Shown: piece by piece, positions 34,846-45,695 of the stretch
How the letters are laid out: each line of letters opens with the position of its first letter
How positions within the stretch are numbered: position 1 is the stretch's first letter
Assembly (NCBI RefSeq): GCF_003202205.1
Contig: NZ_PDOG01000003.1
Location: 339,285-403,284, forward strand
Origin: Halomonas sp. LBP4
Lineage (GTDB): Bacteria; Pseudomonadota; Gammaproteobacteria; Pseudomonadales; Halomonadaceae
Length of the DNA stretch: 64,000 nt
Reading direction: 5' to 3'
Translations under genes and position numbers: made by a program
Notes under the pieces: generated by a model
What the model saw: only the letters and a program-made list of their open reading frames with translations
Database searches by the model: none
What the model was told of the DNA's origin: nothing

Positions 34846-34943
34846 GGTGGCTTACTATGAATCCCTTCCCGGTTTTCCGCACAGTATAACGTCGGCGTCG
34901 CCCCTGTACTCGGCGACCCCGGCCTCAGGAGACACTCTACGGC

Positions 34944-36259
<1,316 letters not shown>

Positions 36260-36263
<4 letters not shown>

Positions 36264-36958
36264 CTGCCGATCCGCAGCGCGGTCTGCCGGCGCGGGGCGA
36301 GGACAGGCCGTCACCACCGCGCCTCGCCATGCTCGGCGGCACCTTCGACCCGGTGCACCTGGGGCACCTGCGCAGTGCCGTGGAGCTCCGCGAGGCGCTT
36401 GCCCTGGACCGGGTGCACATGATTCCCGCCAGCATGCCGCCGCTGCGGGGCGAGCCGCATGTCGCGCCCGCCGAGCGCCTCGAACTGCTGCGCCTGGGGA
36501 TAGGCGACACCCCGGGACTCGTCGCCGACCCCCGTGAGCTGCGCAGGGACGGCCCCTCCTTCAGTGCCGACACCCTGGCCTCGTTGCGCGAGGAGGTCGG
36601 CGAGCAGGCCCGCCTGGTGATGGCGCTGGGTCACGACGCCTTCCGGCGCCTGGCCGACTGGCACGAGCCCGAGCGGCTCTTCGAGCTGGCCCATGTGGTG
36701 GTGATCGACCGTCCCGACTTCGAGGCGCCGCTGCCGGCGGCGCTGGTGGCGCTGCTCGCCGGGCGCGAGGTGGACGCCCCGGAGACGCTGATGGCCCGGC
36801 CGGCGGGGTCGCTGCTGCGCCTGGCGCTGCCCTCGCGCATGGCGATCTCGGCCACCGGGGTGCGCCGGCGCCTGGCCCAGGGGCGCAGCGTGCGCTACCT
36901 GCTGCCCGAGGCGGTGGAGGCGCGCATCCTGGCGCATGGCTTCTATTCCGGTTCCTGA
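36260..36958 (+). CDS. nadD: Nicotinate-nucleotide adenylyltransferase
   Basis: NadD adenylylates nicotinate mononucleotide in NAD synthesis. The 232-residue product (GTG start overlapping the proA stop) has the nucleotidyltransferase motif [31 protein letters not shown], and [20 protein letters not shown] in place of the usual ISSTxIR. The first 20 or so residues ([17 protein letters not shown]) extend beyond the family start. Confidence 0.94.
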
Positions 36959-37027
36959 GAGCCGCCGCAACCCGGTACAATGACGGTAACCACGATTTCG
37001 CTCAACGAGGGGCTGACACGAAGGGCT

Positions 37028-37405
37028 ATGCAAATCGACGCACTCAAGACTCTGGCGGTGGACGCGCTGGAGGAGCTCAAGGCCAGGGACATCAGCCTGA
37101 TGGATGTCTCCCGCCTGACCAGCGTGACCGACCTGATGGTGATCGCCTGCGGCACCTCCACTCGCCATGTGGCGGCGCTGGCCGACAACGTGGTGGAGAA
37201 GGCCAAGGCCGGGGGCATCCAGCCGCTGGGCGTCGAGGGCGAGAACGGTGCCGACTGGGTGCTGGTGGACCTCGGCGACCTGGTGGTCCACGTGATGCTG
37301 CCCGAAACCCGCCAGCTCTACGATCTCGAGCGTCTCTGGGCCGACCTGCCCAGTGATGCAGAGGCGCGCGGAACGCGCAGCGGAGGCGAGGCGGGCGGCG
37401 CATGA
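37028..37405 (+). CDS. rsfS: Ribosome silencing factor RsfS
   Basis: A 125-residue RsfS/Iojap protein that binds L14 and blocks subunit joining in starvation. [40 protein letters not shown] and [20 protein letters not shown] are diagnostic. I start at this ATG rather than an in-frame one 48 bases upstream, on family alignment. rlmH overlaps by 4 bases, the usual gene pair. Confidence 0.95.
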   Translation: MQIDALKTLAVDALEELKARDISLMDVSRLTSVTDLMVIACGTSTRHVAALADNVVEKAKAGGIQPLGVEGENGADWVLVDLGDLVVHVMLPETRQLYDLERLWADLPSDAEARGTRSGGEAGGA

Positions 37406-37869
37406 GGGTGCGCCTGCTGGCGGTGGGGAGTCGCATGCCGGCCTGGGTGACCCAGGGCGTCGAGGAGTACCGCAAGCGACTGCCCCGGGACTTCGCCCTG
37501 GAGGTGGAGGAGATCACCCCGGGACAGCGCGGCAAGAATGCCGACCTGGGCCGGGCGGTCGCCCTCGAGGCCGAGCGCATCCGCGCCCGGCTCCGGGGGG
37601 ACGAGCGCGTGGTGGCTCTCGAGGTGGGGGGCAAGGCCTGGAGTACCGAGCAGCTGGCCCGGGAGGCCGAGGCATGGCGACTCGAGGGGCGTGACGTGGC
37701 CCTGCTGGTGGGCGGGCCGGACGGCCTCGAGCCGTCGCTCTCGGCCGCCGCCGACCAGCGCTGGTCGTTGTCGCCGCTGACCCTGCCGCACCCGCTGGTG
37801 CGCATCCTGCTCGCCGAGCAGCTCTACCGTGCCTGGACCCTGATGGTGGGTCACCCCTATCACCGTTGA
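37402..37869 (+). CDS. rlmH: 23S rRNA pseudouridine-1915 N3-methyltransferase
   Basis: RlmH, a small SPOUT methyltransferase (155 residues) acting on assembled 70S ribosomes. The start [21 protein letters not shown], the SAM-binding loop [13 protein letters not shown] and the ending [23 protein letters not shown] are canonical. The ATGA overlap with rsfS implies coupling. Confidence 0.96.
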   Translation: MRVRLLAVGSRMPAWVTQGVEEYRKRLPRDFALEVEEITPGQRGKNADLGRAVALEAERIRARLRGDERVVALEVGGKAWSTEQLAREAEAWRLEGRDVALLVGGPDGLEPSLSAAADQRWSLSPLTLPHPLVRILLAEQLYRAWTLMVGHPYHR

Positions 37870-37953
37870 GCCGTCTCCGACCCTCGAAGGTGTCCCTGTA
37901 ACCGACGTGAGCCCCGCCTTCGGGCGAGGCGTCAGCCGAGGCCATTGCCGAGA

Positions 37954-39861
37954 ATGCGTGAGCGACGCGAGACCCTGAAGAATCCCGAGCAGGAGCTGCG
38001 TACCTTCCGCGTGCGCTCGCTGCTGGCGGTGCTGCTGGTCTTCGCCATGACCGGCCTGCTGATGGGGCGGCTGGTCTACCTGCAGGTGGTGCAGCACGAG
38101 GTCTACAGTACCCGCTCGGAGAAGAACCGGGTCAGGGTGGAGCCGCTGCCGCCGACCCGCGGCCTGATCTACGACCGCAACGGGGTGCTGCTGGCCGAGA
38201 ACCGCCCCACCTACAGCCTCACCCTGGTACGGGAGCGGGTCGACGACCTGGATGCCACCCTGGCACTCCTGGTGGAGCTTCTCGAGCTGCCCGACGAGGA
38301 GGCCGAGGCCTTCCGGGTGCGTTCGCGCCAGCGCCAGCGCCCCTTCCAGCCGGCCCTGTTGATGAGCGACCTCGACGAGGACCAGATCGCCCGGCTGGCG
38401 GTCAATCGTCACCGCCTGCCCGGGGTCGAGGTCGAGGCCCAGTTGCTGCGCTACTACCCGGATGCCGAGATCATGGCCCACGCCCTGGGCTACGTCGGGC
38501 GCATCAATGCCGAGGAGCTCGAGACCCTGGACGCGGGTCGCTATGCCGGTACCCACTTCATCGGCAAGACCGGGGTCGAGCGGTTCTACGAGGAGGCCCT
38601 GCATGGCCAGTCGGGGCTGCGCAAGGTCGAGACCAATGCCCGTGGCCGGGTGCTGCGCGAACTCGGTCGCACCGACCCGGTGCCGGGAGCGAACCTGACC
38701 CTGACCCTCGACAAGGAGCTGCAGCAGCTGGCCTATGAGCTCCTCGACGGCCGGCGTGGCTCCATCGTCGCCATCGTGCCCGGGACGGGCGAGATCCTGG
38801 CCATGGTCTCGGTGCCGGGGTTCGACAGCAACCAGTTCGTCACCGGCATCGACGTGGCCTCCTACCGGGCGCTGCAGGAGGACATCGACCTGCCGCTGTT
38901 CAATCGCGCCATTCGTGGCCAGTATCCGCCGGGGTCGACCATCAAGCCCTTCCTGGCCCTGGCCGGCCTGGTCGAGGGGGAGATCACCCCTGACAAGACC
39001 ATCGTCGACCCGGGGTACTACCAGTTGCCCAACGATTCGCGGCGTTACCGCAACTGGCTGCGCTGGGGGCATGGCCGGGTCGACATGGAGCGCTCGATCG
39101 CCGTCTCCAACAACACCTACTACTATTCGCTGGCCCACGACATGGGCATCGACCGCCTCCACGACAACATGAGTGCCTTCGGCTTCGGCCAGCGGGTCGC
39201 CCATGACGCCTTCGGCGAGAGCTCCGCCCTGATGCCCTCGCGGGAGTGGAAGCGCGGCCGTTTCAACCAGCCCTGGTATCCCGGCGAGACCCTGTCGGTG
39301 GGAATCGGCCAGGGTTACTGGCAGGTGACACCGCTGCAGCTGGCCACGGCCACCGCGGTGCTCGCCAACCGGGGGCAGTGGGTCAAGCCGCGCATGGCCA
39401 GCCGTATCGGTGAGGAGGAGGTGCCGCTGGACCTGCCCGATACCCCGGCGGATATCACCCTGGCCAGCGACGGCTGGTGGGACAAGGTCTTCGCCGGCAT
39501 GGAGAAGGTGCTCAGTGGCAGCGAGGGCACGGCGCGGCGCACCGGGGTGGGGCTCGAGTACCGCATGGGGGGCAAGTCGGGCACCGCCCAGGTCTTCTCG
39601 CTGGGCCAGGACCAGCGCTACGACGCCGATGAGCTGGCCGAGCGGCTGCGCGACCACGCCCTGTTCATGGCCTTCGCCCCCCTCGAGGACCCGCAGATCG
39701 CCGTGTCGGTGATCGTCGAGAACGCCGGGGGGGGCAGTACCCATGCCGCGCACCTGGCGCGGGCCATGACCGACGCCTGGCTGCTGGACGACGAGGCGCT
39801 CGATGTCGAGGAGATCCGTGAAGAGATGGAGAACGACGATGCCCGCGTGGCGGGGAACTGA
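37954..39861 (+). CDS. mrdA: Penicillin-binding protein 2
   Basis: PBP2 is the transpeptidase of the elongasome that cross-links side-wall peptidoglycan with RodA. The 635-residue protein has a cytoplasmic tail, one membrane helix at about residues 24-44, a pedestal domain (VEPLPPTRGLIYDRNG), and the transpeptidase domain with Ser328-x-x-Lys331 (GSTIKP), Ser385-Asn-Asn (SNN) and Lys541-Ser-Gly (KSGTAQ). The ATG at 37954 is chosen over a TTG three codons earlier. rodA follows after 3 bases. Confidence 0.96.
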   Translation: MRERRETLKNPEQELRTFRVRSLLAVLLVFAMTGLLMGRLVYLQVVQHEVYSTRSEKNRVRVEPLPPTRGLIYDRNGVLLAENRPTYSLTLVRERVDDLDATLALLVELLELPDEEAEAFRVRSRQRQRPFQPALLMSDLDEDQIARLAVNRHRLPGVEVEAQLLRYYPDAEIMAHALGYVGRINAEELETLDAGRYAGTHFIGKTGVERFYEEALHGQSGLRKVETNARGRVLRELGRTDPVPGANLTLTLDKELQQLAYELLDGRRGSIVAIVPGTGEILAMVSVPGFDSNQFVTGIDVASYRALQEDIDLPLFNRAIRGQYPPGSTIKPFLALAGLVEGEITPDKTIVDPGYYQLPNDSRRYRNWLRWGHGRVDMERSIAVSNNTYYYSLAHDMGIDRLHDNMSAFGFGQRVAHDAFGESSALMPSREWKRGRFNQPWYPGETLSVGIGQGYWQVTPLQLATATAVLANRGQWVKPRMASRIGEEEVPLDLPDTPADITLASDGWWDKVFAGMEKVLSGSEGTARRTGVGLEYRMGGKSGTAQVFSLGQDQRYDADELAERLRDHALFMAFAPLEDPQIAVSVIVENAGGGSTHAAHLARAMTDAWLLDDEALDVEEIREEMENDDARVAGN

Positions 39862-39864
39862 CCC

Positions 39865-41025
39865 ATGGCCTTGATCGACCTGCCCCGCCCCCTGCGTGGC
39901 CACCCGGTGCGCCCTCCGGCCAGCGGCATCGCCCGCAAGCGCGGCGTCTGGGAGCGCGTGCACCTGGACCCCTGGCTTCTCGGCATGCTGCTGGTATTGA
40001 TGCTGGCCGGGCTGGTGGTGCTCTACAGCGCCAGCGGCCAGCGGCTCGAGGTGGTCATCGCCCAGGGCATCCGCTTCGGGGTGGCACTGGTGGTGATGCT
40101 GCTGCTGGCCCAGGTCTCGACCACCACGCTGCTGCGCTGGGCGCTGCCCGTCTATGTCGCCGGCCTGTTGATGCTGGTGGCGGTGGAACTGGTGGGCGAC
40201 ATGGGCATGGGCGCCCAACGCTGGCTGGTGATCCCCGGGGTGATCCGTTTCCAGCCGTCGGAACTGATGAAGCTGGCGATGCCGCTGATGGTCGCGGCCT
40301 ACCTCAGCCGCCGCGAGTTGCCGCCGCGGTTGAAGGACCTGGCGGTCTGTGCCCTGCTCATCGGTGTGCCGGTGGTGCTGATCGCCAAGCAGCCCGACCT
40401 GGGTACTTCGCTGCTGGTGGCCGCGGCGGCGATCTTCGTGGTGCTGCTGGCCGGGCTCTCCTGGCGTTTCATCGCCGTGCTGGCCGGCCTGGCGGCGGCG
40501 GCGCTGCCGGTGTTGTGGCTGAACCTGCACGACTACCAGCGCCAGCGGGTGCTGACCTTCCTCGACCCCAACAGCGACCCGCTGGGGGCGGGCTGGAACA
40601 TCATCCAGTCGACCACCGCCATCGGCAGCGGTGGGCTGTTCGGCAAGGGGTGGCTGCAGGGCACCCAGTCGCAACTGGAGTTCCTGCCGGAGCGACACAC
40701 CGACTTCATCGTCGCGGTCCTGGGCGAGGAGTTCGGGCTGGTCGGCATGCTGGCGGTGCTGGTGCTCTACCTGTTGATCATCAGCCGTGGCCTGTGGCTG
40801 GCCGCCGGTGCCCAGGACACCTTCGGCAGGCTGCTGGCCGGCAGCATCATCCTCACCTTCTTCATCTACGTGTTCGTCAACGTGGGGATGGTCAGCGGCA
40901 TCCTGCCGGTGGTCGGAGTGCCGCTGCCCCTGGTCAGCTATGGCGGCACCTCCAGCGTGACCTTGCTGGCCGGTTTCGGTATTCTCATGGCCATTCACGC
41001 TCACCGCCGGCTGCTGCCGCGCTAA
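39865..41025 (+). CDS. rodA: Rod-shape SEDS glycosyltransferase RodA
   Basis: A 386-residue polytopic SEDS protein that polymerises lipid II together with PBP2. About ten membrane helices are visible. Typical motifs are ALPVYVAGLLMLVAVEL, RFQPSELMKLAMPLMVAAYL, KQPDLGTSLLVAAAAIFV, GSGGLFGKGWLQGTQSQLEF, ERHTDFIVAVLGEEFGL (with the catalytic Asp region) and PLPLVSYGGTSSV. A 209-bp repeat element abuts its stop codon. Confidence 0.96.
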   Translation: MALIDLPRPLRGHPVRPPASGIARKRGVWERVHLDPWLLGMLLVLMLAGLVVLYSASGQRLEVVIAQGIRFGVALVVMLLLAQVSTTTLLRWALPVYVAGLLMLVAVELVGDMGMGAQRWLVIPGVIRFQPSELMKLAMPLMVAAYLSRRELPPRLKDLAVCALLIGVPVVLIAKQPDLGTSLLVAAAAIFVVLLAGLSWRFIAVLAGLAAAALPVLWLNLHDYQRQRVLTFLDPNSDPLGAGWNIIQSTTAIGSGGLFGKGWLQGTQSQLEFLPERHTDFIVAVLGEEFGLVGMLAVLVLYLLIISRGLWLAAGAQDTFGRLLAGSIILTFFIYVFVNVGMVSGILPVVGVPLPLVSYGGTSSVTLLAGFGILMAIHAHRRLLPR

Positions 41026-41234
41026 GCTTTGTCTGAAAAGTCGGCGAGCGATGGCCAGACAAGGCAAAAATCGGCGACAAATCGTCAGGACTGACGATTT
41101 GGGCAGCTCCGCTGCTCGAAGAGCGAGCGACAGGGATGTCGCGAGTCCAAAGCGGAGTTTACGCGGTGTAAATGAGTACTTTGAGCCGATTTTTAACGCC
41201 GCATGGGCGAGCGCAGACAGTTTTCAGACAAAGC
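41026..41234. mobile_element. 209-bp MITE-like element between rodA and mltB
   Basis: The perfect 14-bp terminal inverted repeats GCTTTGTCTGAAAA (41026-41039) and TTTTCAGACAAAGC (41221-41234) extend imperfectly about 50 bases inward (AAAATCGGC near 41067-41075 against GCCGATTTTTAA near 41180-41191). A perfect 11-bp hairpin, CAAATCGTCAG/CTGACGATTTG, lies at 41078-41101. There is no coding capacity and no obvious target duplication. The left end begins on the base after the rodA TAA. It separates mltB from the rodA transcript and could carry a promoter or terminator. Confidence 0.7.
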
Positions 41235-41265
41235 GTAGCGGTCGAATCAGGGAGAGGGCAAGCGC

Positions 41266-42333
41266 ATGGTGGTGTCCCGTTTTCAAGGAGCCAGGGCCTT
41301 GGCAGTGATCGCCGGTGCGGGGCTGTCGCTGCTGGCGTTTGCCACCCAGGCCGCGCCGGACTTCGACCCCGAGCGGCGTGAAGAGGTGAGGGCGCTGGTC
41401 GACGAACTGGCCGGCAAGGGGCTCGAGCGCGACTGGCTGGAGGCGGCCATGCGCGATGCCAGCTTCCAGCAGGGCGTGCTGGATGCCATGGAGGGAGCCG
41501 CGGAGCGGCGCCTGCGCTGGGACGAGTACCGCGAGATATTCCTGCAGCCCGAGCGCATCACCCGCGGGGTGGCCTTCATCGAGGCGCACCGCGAGGCCTT
41601 CGAGCGCGCCGAGGCCGAGTATGGGGTGCCCCCCGAGGTGATCGCCGCCATCATCGGCGTCGAGACCAGCTACGGTCGCTTCACCGGCCGCCACCGGGTG
41701 CTCGATTCGCTCTCCACCCTCGCCTTCCACCATCCGGGGCGTGGCGCCTTCTTCCTCGGCGAACTGGCGGCCTTCCTGGAGATTACCCGCGAGCAGGGGG
41801 TCGACCCCGGCAGCCTCGCCGGCTCCTACGCGGGGGCCATGGGCTATCCGCAGTTCATTCCCACCAGCTATCGTGCCTATGCGGTGGACTTCGACGGCGA
41901 TGGCATTCGCGATCTCTGGACCAACCCGGTGGACGCCATCGGCAGCGTGGGCCACTATTTCGCCGAGCACGGCTGGCGTCGGGGCGCATCGATCTACCAG
42001 GAGGCCGTGGGCCCCGAGGCCTTGCCCGAGGGTGTCGAGTTCAATCTCACCCGGCCGCCCTATGCCCCGGTCGGGACGCTGCGCCGGGCGGGCATCCAGC
42101 CCCGCGGTGAGCTCGACGACGAGCAGTCGGTGGTACCACTGGCCCTCGATGTCGCCGACGAGGAGTATCGTTATCGCGTCGGCCACCGCAACTTCTATGT
42201 CATCACCCGCTACAACCACAGCCACCTCTACGCCATGGCGGTGACCGAGCTGGCCGAGGCGATCCGCGCGGCCCAGGCGCTCGAGGCGGGTCCCCTGGTG
42301 CCCCCCGACGATGATGCGGAGGGGCGTTCATGA
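41266..42333 (+). CDS. mltB: Lytic murein transglycosylase B
   Basis: A 355-residue MltB-family enzyme that cleaves the MurNAc-GlcNAc bond with formation of 1,6-anhydroMurNAc. It has an N-terminal signal peptide (FQGARALAVIAGAGLSLLAFATQA) without a lipobox Cys, so it is periplasmic and soluble rather than lipid-anchored. The catalytic Glu133 is in IIGVETSYGRF. GAMGYPQFIPTSYRAYAVD and DGIRDLWTNPVDAIGSVGHY are family signatures. rlpA overlaps its stop by 4 bases (ATGA). Confidence 0.95.
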   Translation: MVVSRFQGARALAVIAGAGLSLLAFATQAAPDFDPERREEVRALVDELAGKGLERDWLEAAMRDASFQQGVLDAMEGAAERRLRWDEYREIFLQPERITRGVAFIEAHREAFERAEAEYGVPPEVIAAIIGVETSYGRFTGRHRVLDSLSTLAFHHPGRGAFFLGELAAFLEITREQGVDPGSLAGSYAGAMGYPQFIPTSYRAYAVDFDGDGIRDLWTNPVDAIGSVGHYFAEHGWRRGASIYQEAVGPEALPEGVEFNLTRPPYAPVGTLRRAGIQPRGELDDEQSVVPLALDVADEEYRYRVGHRNFYVITRYNHSHLYAMAVTELAEAIRAAQALEAGPLVPPDDDAEGRS

Positions 42334-43346
42334 GGGCCTGGTGGATTGCCCTGGCTGTCGTGTTGCAGCTGGCGGGCTGTGCCGGTGGCGGGGGCGCCCG
42401 GCCCTCCGGCGAGCGTCCTGCCTCGGCGCCGGCCGCGACCCCCGGCAGCGGCGAGCGTTATGCCATGGCCGGTGACGCTTATCCCGAGGAGCCGCCGGAC
42501 GTGCGGGAGGTGCCCGATGCCGTGCCGCGTATCGAGCCCCCCTCCCGCGGGGGGAACCGGCCCAGCTACGAGGTGTGGGGCAAGACCTACCAGGTGCTGC
42601 CCGATGCCCGCGGCTATGCCCGCCAGGGCACCGCCTCCTGGTACGGCGAGAAGTTCCATGGCTATGCCACGTCCAATGGCGAGATCTACGACATGTACAA
42701 GATGAGTGCCGCACATCGGTCGCTGCCGCTGCCCAGCTTCGTGCGGGTGACCAGCCTCGACAACGGCAACTCGGTGATCGTGCGCGTCAACGACCGCGGT
42801 CCCTTCCACAGCGACCGCGAGATCGACCTCTCCTACGCCGCCGCCGCGCGCCTCGATATCCTCGATCGCGGCACCGGGCGGGTGAAGGTGGAGGCCATCG
42901 ACGTCGAGCGCTGGCTGGCCGAGAACGGCTCGGCCGGCGCTCCGTCGGGCGGTGCGGCGCAGGGCAACGGAGCCGATCGACAGGCGGCGTCGGTGCGGGT
43001 CGCCGAGCTGGCGCACGAGTCCGCCGCCGTGGTTGCCCCGGCCCCGGTGGCGCGAGCCGAGACACGGCCCTCGGCCGCCAGCGACAGCGGTGCGACGGAG
43101 CATCGTGCTGCGGATGGCCGCCCCATCTACCTGCAGGTTGCCGCCCTCGGTTCCGCGGAGAGCGCCCAGGCCCTCAAGGCCCGCCTGCAGGACGAGCTGT
43201 CCCATCCGGTGCGGGTGGCGAGTGCCACTGGCCTGCATCGCGTGCAGGTAGGGCCGCTCGCCCATGCCGGCCAGGTCGCCCCGGTGCGTGACGAGCTGCG
43301 TCGTGCCGGTTTCGACCAGGCTTTCGTCGTCAACGGTGTCGATTGA
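42330..43346 (+). CDS. rlpA: RlpA-family septal-ring lipoprotein with SPOR domain
   Basis: 338 residues. The lipoprotein signal ends LQLAGC, with the acylated Cys near residue 18. The double-psi beta-barrel covers about residues 90-190 (GTASWYGEKFHGYATSNGE, SLPLPSFVRVTSLDNG, RVNDRGPFHSDREIDLS), with the His and Asp residues of lytic transglycosylase-active RlpA. After an Ala-rich linker, the C-terminal SPOR domain (YLQVAALGSAESAQALKARL) would bind denuded glycan at the septum. In pseudomonads RlpA cleaves naked glycan strands. It is cotranscribed with mltB. Confidence 0.93.
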   Translation: MRAWWIALAVVLQLAGCAGGGGARPSGERPASAPAATPGSGERYAMAGDAYPEEPPDVREVPDAVPRIEPPSRGGNRPSYEVWGKTYQVLPDARGYARQGTASWYGEKFHGYATSNGEIYDMYKMSAAHRSLPLPSFVRVTSLDNGNSVIVRVNDRGPFHSDREIDLSYAAAARLDILDRGTGRVKVEAIDVERWLAENGSAGAPSGGAAQGNGADRQAASVRVAELAHESAAVVAPAPVARAETRPSAASDSGATEHRAADGRPIYLQVAALGSAESAQALKARLQDELSHPVRVASATGLHRVQVGPLAHAGQVAPVRDELRRAGFDQAFVVNGVD

Positions 43347-43399
43347 GTCGGCGCCCCCGTATCATGATGTCCCCGATGTCCCTGATGAGATTCGCCCCC

Positions 43400-44602
43400 A
43401 TGAGAGTGTCCCCCTCGCTGCTCCACCGTCGCTGGTTCCCGGTATTGCTGGTCCTGTTGATGCTGGTCGTTCCCCAGGCCCTGGCCCAGGCCGTGCCCGC
43501 CCCCCAGACCATGATCCCGTCGCCTCCCCAACTGGCGGCCAAGTCGTGGTTCCTGATGGATGCCGACAGCGGTCGGGTGCTGGTGGAGCACAACGCCGAT
43601 GAGCGCCTGCCGCCGGCGAGCCTGACCAAGCTGATGACCGCCTATCTGGTCGAGCGGGAGCTGCACCGCGGCAACATCACCATGGATGACCTGGTGCAGG
43701 TCAGCGAGAATGCCTGGCGCACCGGTGGTTCCAAGATGTTCATCGAGGTCGACACCCAGGTCCCTATCCATGAGCTGCTCCACGGCATCATCATCGCCTC
43801 GGGCAACGACGCCAGTGTCGCCGTGGCCGAGCATCTCGCCGGCGGCGAGGCGCCGTTCGCCGACCTGATGAACCAGCATGCCACCCGCCTGGGGATGCAC
43901 AATACCAACTACGCCAACGCCACCGGCCTGCCGCATCCCGAACAGTACTCCTCGGCCCGGGACCTGAGCCTGCTGGCCCAGCACATCATCAACGACTATC
44001 CCGAGCACTATGCCGTCTACGCGGAGAAGTACTTCACCTACAACGATATCCGCCAGCCCAACCGCAACCGCCTGCTGTGGCGCGATCCTGCCGTCGATGG
44101 CCTCAAGACGGGCTGGACCACCGAGGCGGGCTACGGCCTGGTGGCGTCGGCCAAGCGCGATGGCATGCGACTGATCTCGGCGGTGATGGGCACCGAGTCG
44201 GAAGAGTCTCGTGCCCAGGAGACCCAGAAGCTGCTCAGCTATGGCTTCCGCTACTTCGAGACCCTCAAGCTCTACGAGCAGGGGGCGGTACTCAACACCC
44301 CGCGGATCTGGGGAGGCGAGAAGAACGAGCTGCGGGTGGGCGTCGATGACGACGTGCAGATGACCGTGCCGCGGGCACGCAACGATCAGCTCACCGCACG
44401 CCTGGACATCCGTGCCGATATCGAAGCCCCCATCCAGGCCGGAGACAATGTCGGGGTGATGGAGGTTCGCCTCGGTGACGAGGTGGTCGGCGAGCGGCCG
44501 CTGGTCGCCCTGGAGAGCATCGAGGAGGGTGGTCTTTTCAAGCGCCTCTTCGACCAGGTGCGGCGCTTCTTCAGTAACTTGATCGCAGGCTGGTTCGACT
44601 GA
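43400..44602 (+). CDS. dacA: D-alanyl-D-alanine carboxypeptidase (PBP5/6 type)
   Basis: The enzyme trims the terminal D-Ala of pentapeptides in the periplasm. Catalytic motifs in this frame: Ser74-x-x-Lys77 (ASLTKL), Ser134-Gly-Asn (ASGNDAS) and Lys236-Thr-Gly (LKTGW). A signal peptide (LLHRRWFPVLLVLLMLVVPQ..ALA) precedes them, and the end KRLFDQVRRFFSNLIAGWFD is the amphipathic membrane anchor of the class. Several in-frame starts exist (TTG 43343; ATG 43364, 43367, 43376, 43385, 43400). The last gives the best signal peptide and a 400-residue product. It is coupled to rlpA if the early TTG is used. Confidence 0.92.
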   Translation: MRVSPSLLHRRWFPVLLVLLMLVVPQALAQAVPAPQTMIPSPPQLAAKSWFLMDADSGRVLVEHNADERLPPASLTKLMTAYLVERELHRGNITMDDLVQVSENAWRTGGSKMFIEVDTQVPIHELLHGIIIASGNDASVAVAEHLAGGEAPFADLMNQHATRLGMHNTNYANATGLPHPEQYSSARDLSLLAQHIINDYPEHYAVYAEKYFTYNDIRQPNRNRLLWRDPAVDGLKTGWTTEAGYGLVASAKRDGMRLISAVMGTESEESRAQETQKLLSYGFRYFETLKLYEQGAVLNTPRIWGGEKNELRVGVDDDVQMTVPRARNDQLTARLDIRADIEAPIQAGDNVGVMEVRLGDEVVGERPLVALESIEEGGLFKRLFDQVRRFFSNLIAGWFD

Positions 44603-44609
44603 GCGAACC

Positions 44610-44638
44610 TTGGTGGACGGCCTTAGGTTGAGTAGAAT
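44610..44638 (+). promoter_or_regulatory. Predicted promoter of ybeD-lipB
   Basis: TTGGTG (44610-44615), 17 bases, TAGAAT (44633-44638), followed by a leader of about 25 bases to the ybeD ATG. It would uncouple the lipoate genes from the upstream wall genes. Confidence 0.5.
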
Positions 44639-44667
44639 GGTCGGGTATTGTGTTTCTGGGGTGAACG

Positions 44668-44982
44668 ATGAACGACAAGACCCTGCGTGACCTGCGCCGG
44701 CCCTCGACCGCCAAGCCCGGCGGTCGGCCGCCGAAGATCACCTTCCCCTGCCGCTACCCGCTCAAGGTAGTGGGCGATGCCGCCGAGGACTTCGCCGCTA
44801 CCGTTTGCCAGGTGGTCAGCCGCCACGACCCGGAGTTCGACGGCAGCCGGCTCGAGGTGGTGGCGAGCCGCAATGGCCGCTTCCAGTCGGTGCGCCTGAG
44901 CATCCGCGCCACCGGCGAAGAGCAGCTCAAGGCGCTGTTCGTCGACCTCAAGGCCACCGGCCGAGTGCATATGGTGGTCTGA
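44668..44982 (+). CDS. ybeD: DUF493 family protein YbeD
   Basis: A 104-residue ACT-like small protein ([49 protein letters not shown]) of the DUF493/YbeD family. It is almost always found between dacA and lipB. A regulatory role in lipoate metabolism has been suggested from context only. It overlaps the lipB start by one base (TGATG). Confidence 0.93.
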   Translation: MNDKTLRDLRRPSTAKPGGRPPKITFPCRYPLKVVGDAAEDFAATVCQVVSRHDPEFDGSRLEVVASRNGRFQSVRLSIRATGEEQLKALFVDLKATGRVHMVV

Positions 44983-45695
44983 TGCCGGCAGCCGGAGCGC
45001 TACTCCCCATCGCCGTCCACCGGCTCGGGCGGCAGCCCTACCTGCCGGTCTGGCAGGCCATGCGCGAACTCACCGATACGCGCGATGCCGCCACGGTCGA
45101 CCAGTTCTGGCTAGTCGAGCATGATCCGGTGTTCACCCAGGGGCAGGCCGGCAAGCCCGAGCACCTGCTGATGCCCGGCGACATCCCGGTGGTGGCCACC
45201 GACCGCGGTGGCCAGGTGACCTACCATGGCCCGGGGCAGGTGGTGCTCTACCCGCTGCTCGACGTGCGTCGCGCGCGGGTCGGCGTGCGCGACCTGGTGA
45301 CGGCGCTCGAGAAGGCGGTGATCGCCCTGCTCGACGGTTACGGCGTGGCGTCGCGGGCGCGGCCCGACGCCCCTGGCGTCTATGTGGGGGAGGCCAAGAT
45401 CGCCTCCCTGGGGCTGCGTATCCGGCGCGGGGCGAGCTTCCACGGCGTGGCGTTGAACGTCGATGGCGACCTCTCGCCCTTCGAGCGCATCAACCCCTGC
45501 GGTCATGCCGGCATGGCCATGACCCGTCTGGCCGACCTGGTCGACGATTGCCCCGGCGTCGAGGCGGTAGGCGAATGCCTGGCCGAGTGTCTGGCGAAGG
45601 AGTTGGGGCGGGAGCTGGTCGACGCCGAGCGCCCGGCAGAATACTCGCGGATGCGGGTGACTGCTGAGGTGAGCGGCGCCGGGGACAGGGAGTAG
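44982..45695 (+). CDS. lipB: Lipoyl(octanoyl) transferase
   Basis: LipB moves octanoate from ACP to lipoyl domains. The 237-residue protein has [20 protein letters not shown], the catalytic Lys in [13 protein letters not shown] and the catalytic Cys in [15 protein letters not shown]. The ATG overlaps the ybeD stop. The last residues (SGAGDRE) and the stop codon are encoded by the left arm of the structured repeat that follows, so the repeat has inserted into or grown over the gene end. Confidence 0.95.
   Translation: MPAAGALLPIAVHRLGRQPYLPVWQAMRELTDTRDAATVDQFWLVEHDPVFTQGQAGKPEHLLMPGDIPVVATDRGGQVTYHGPGQVVLYPLLDVRRARVGVRDLVTALEKAVIALLDGYGVASRARPDAPGVYVGEAKIASLGLRIRRGASFHGVALNVDGDLSPFERINPCGHAGMAMTRLADLVDDCPGVEAVGECLAECLAKELGRELVDAERPAEYSRMRVTAEVSGAGDRE

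Noticed and set aside
37318..41067. Minus-strand open frame of 1249 codons opposite rlmH-mrdA-rodA
   Set aside because: It is antisense to three well-conserved genes, its product is low-complexity His/Gln/Gly-rich, and such frames are expected at this G+C.
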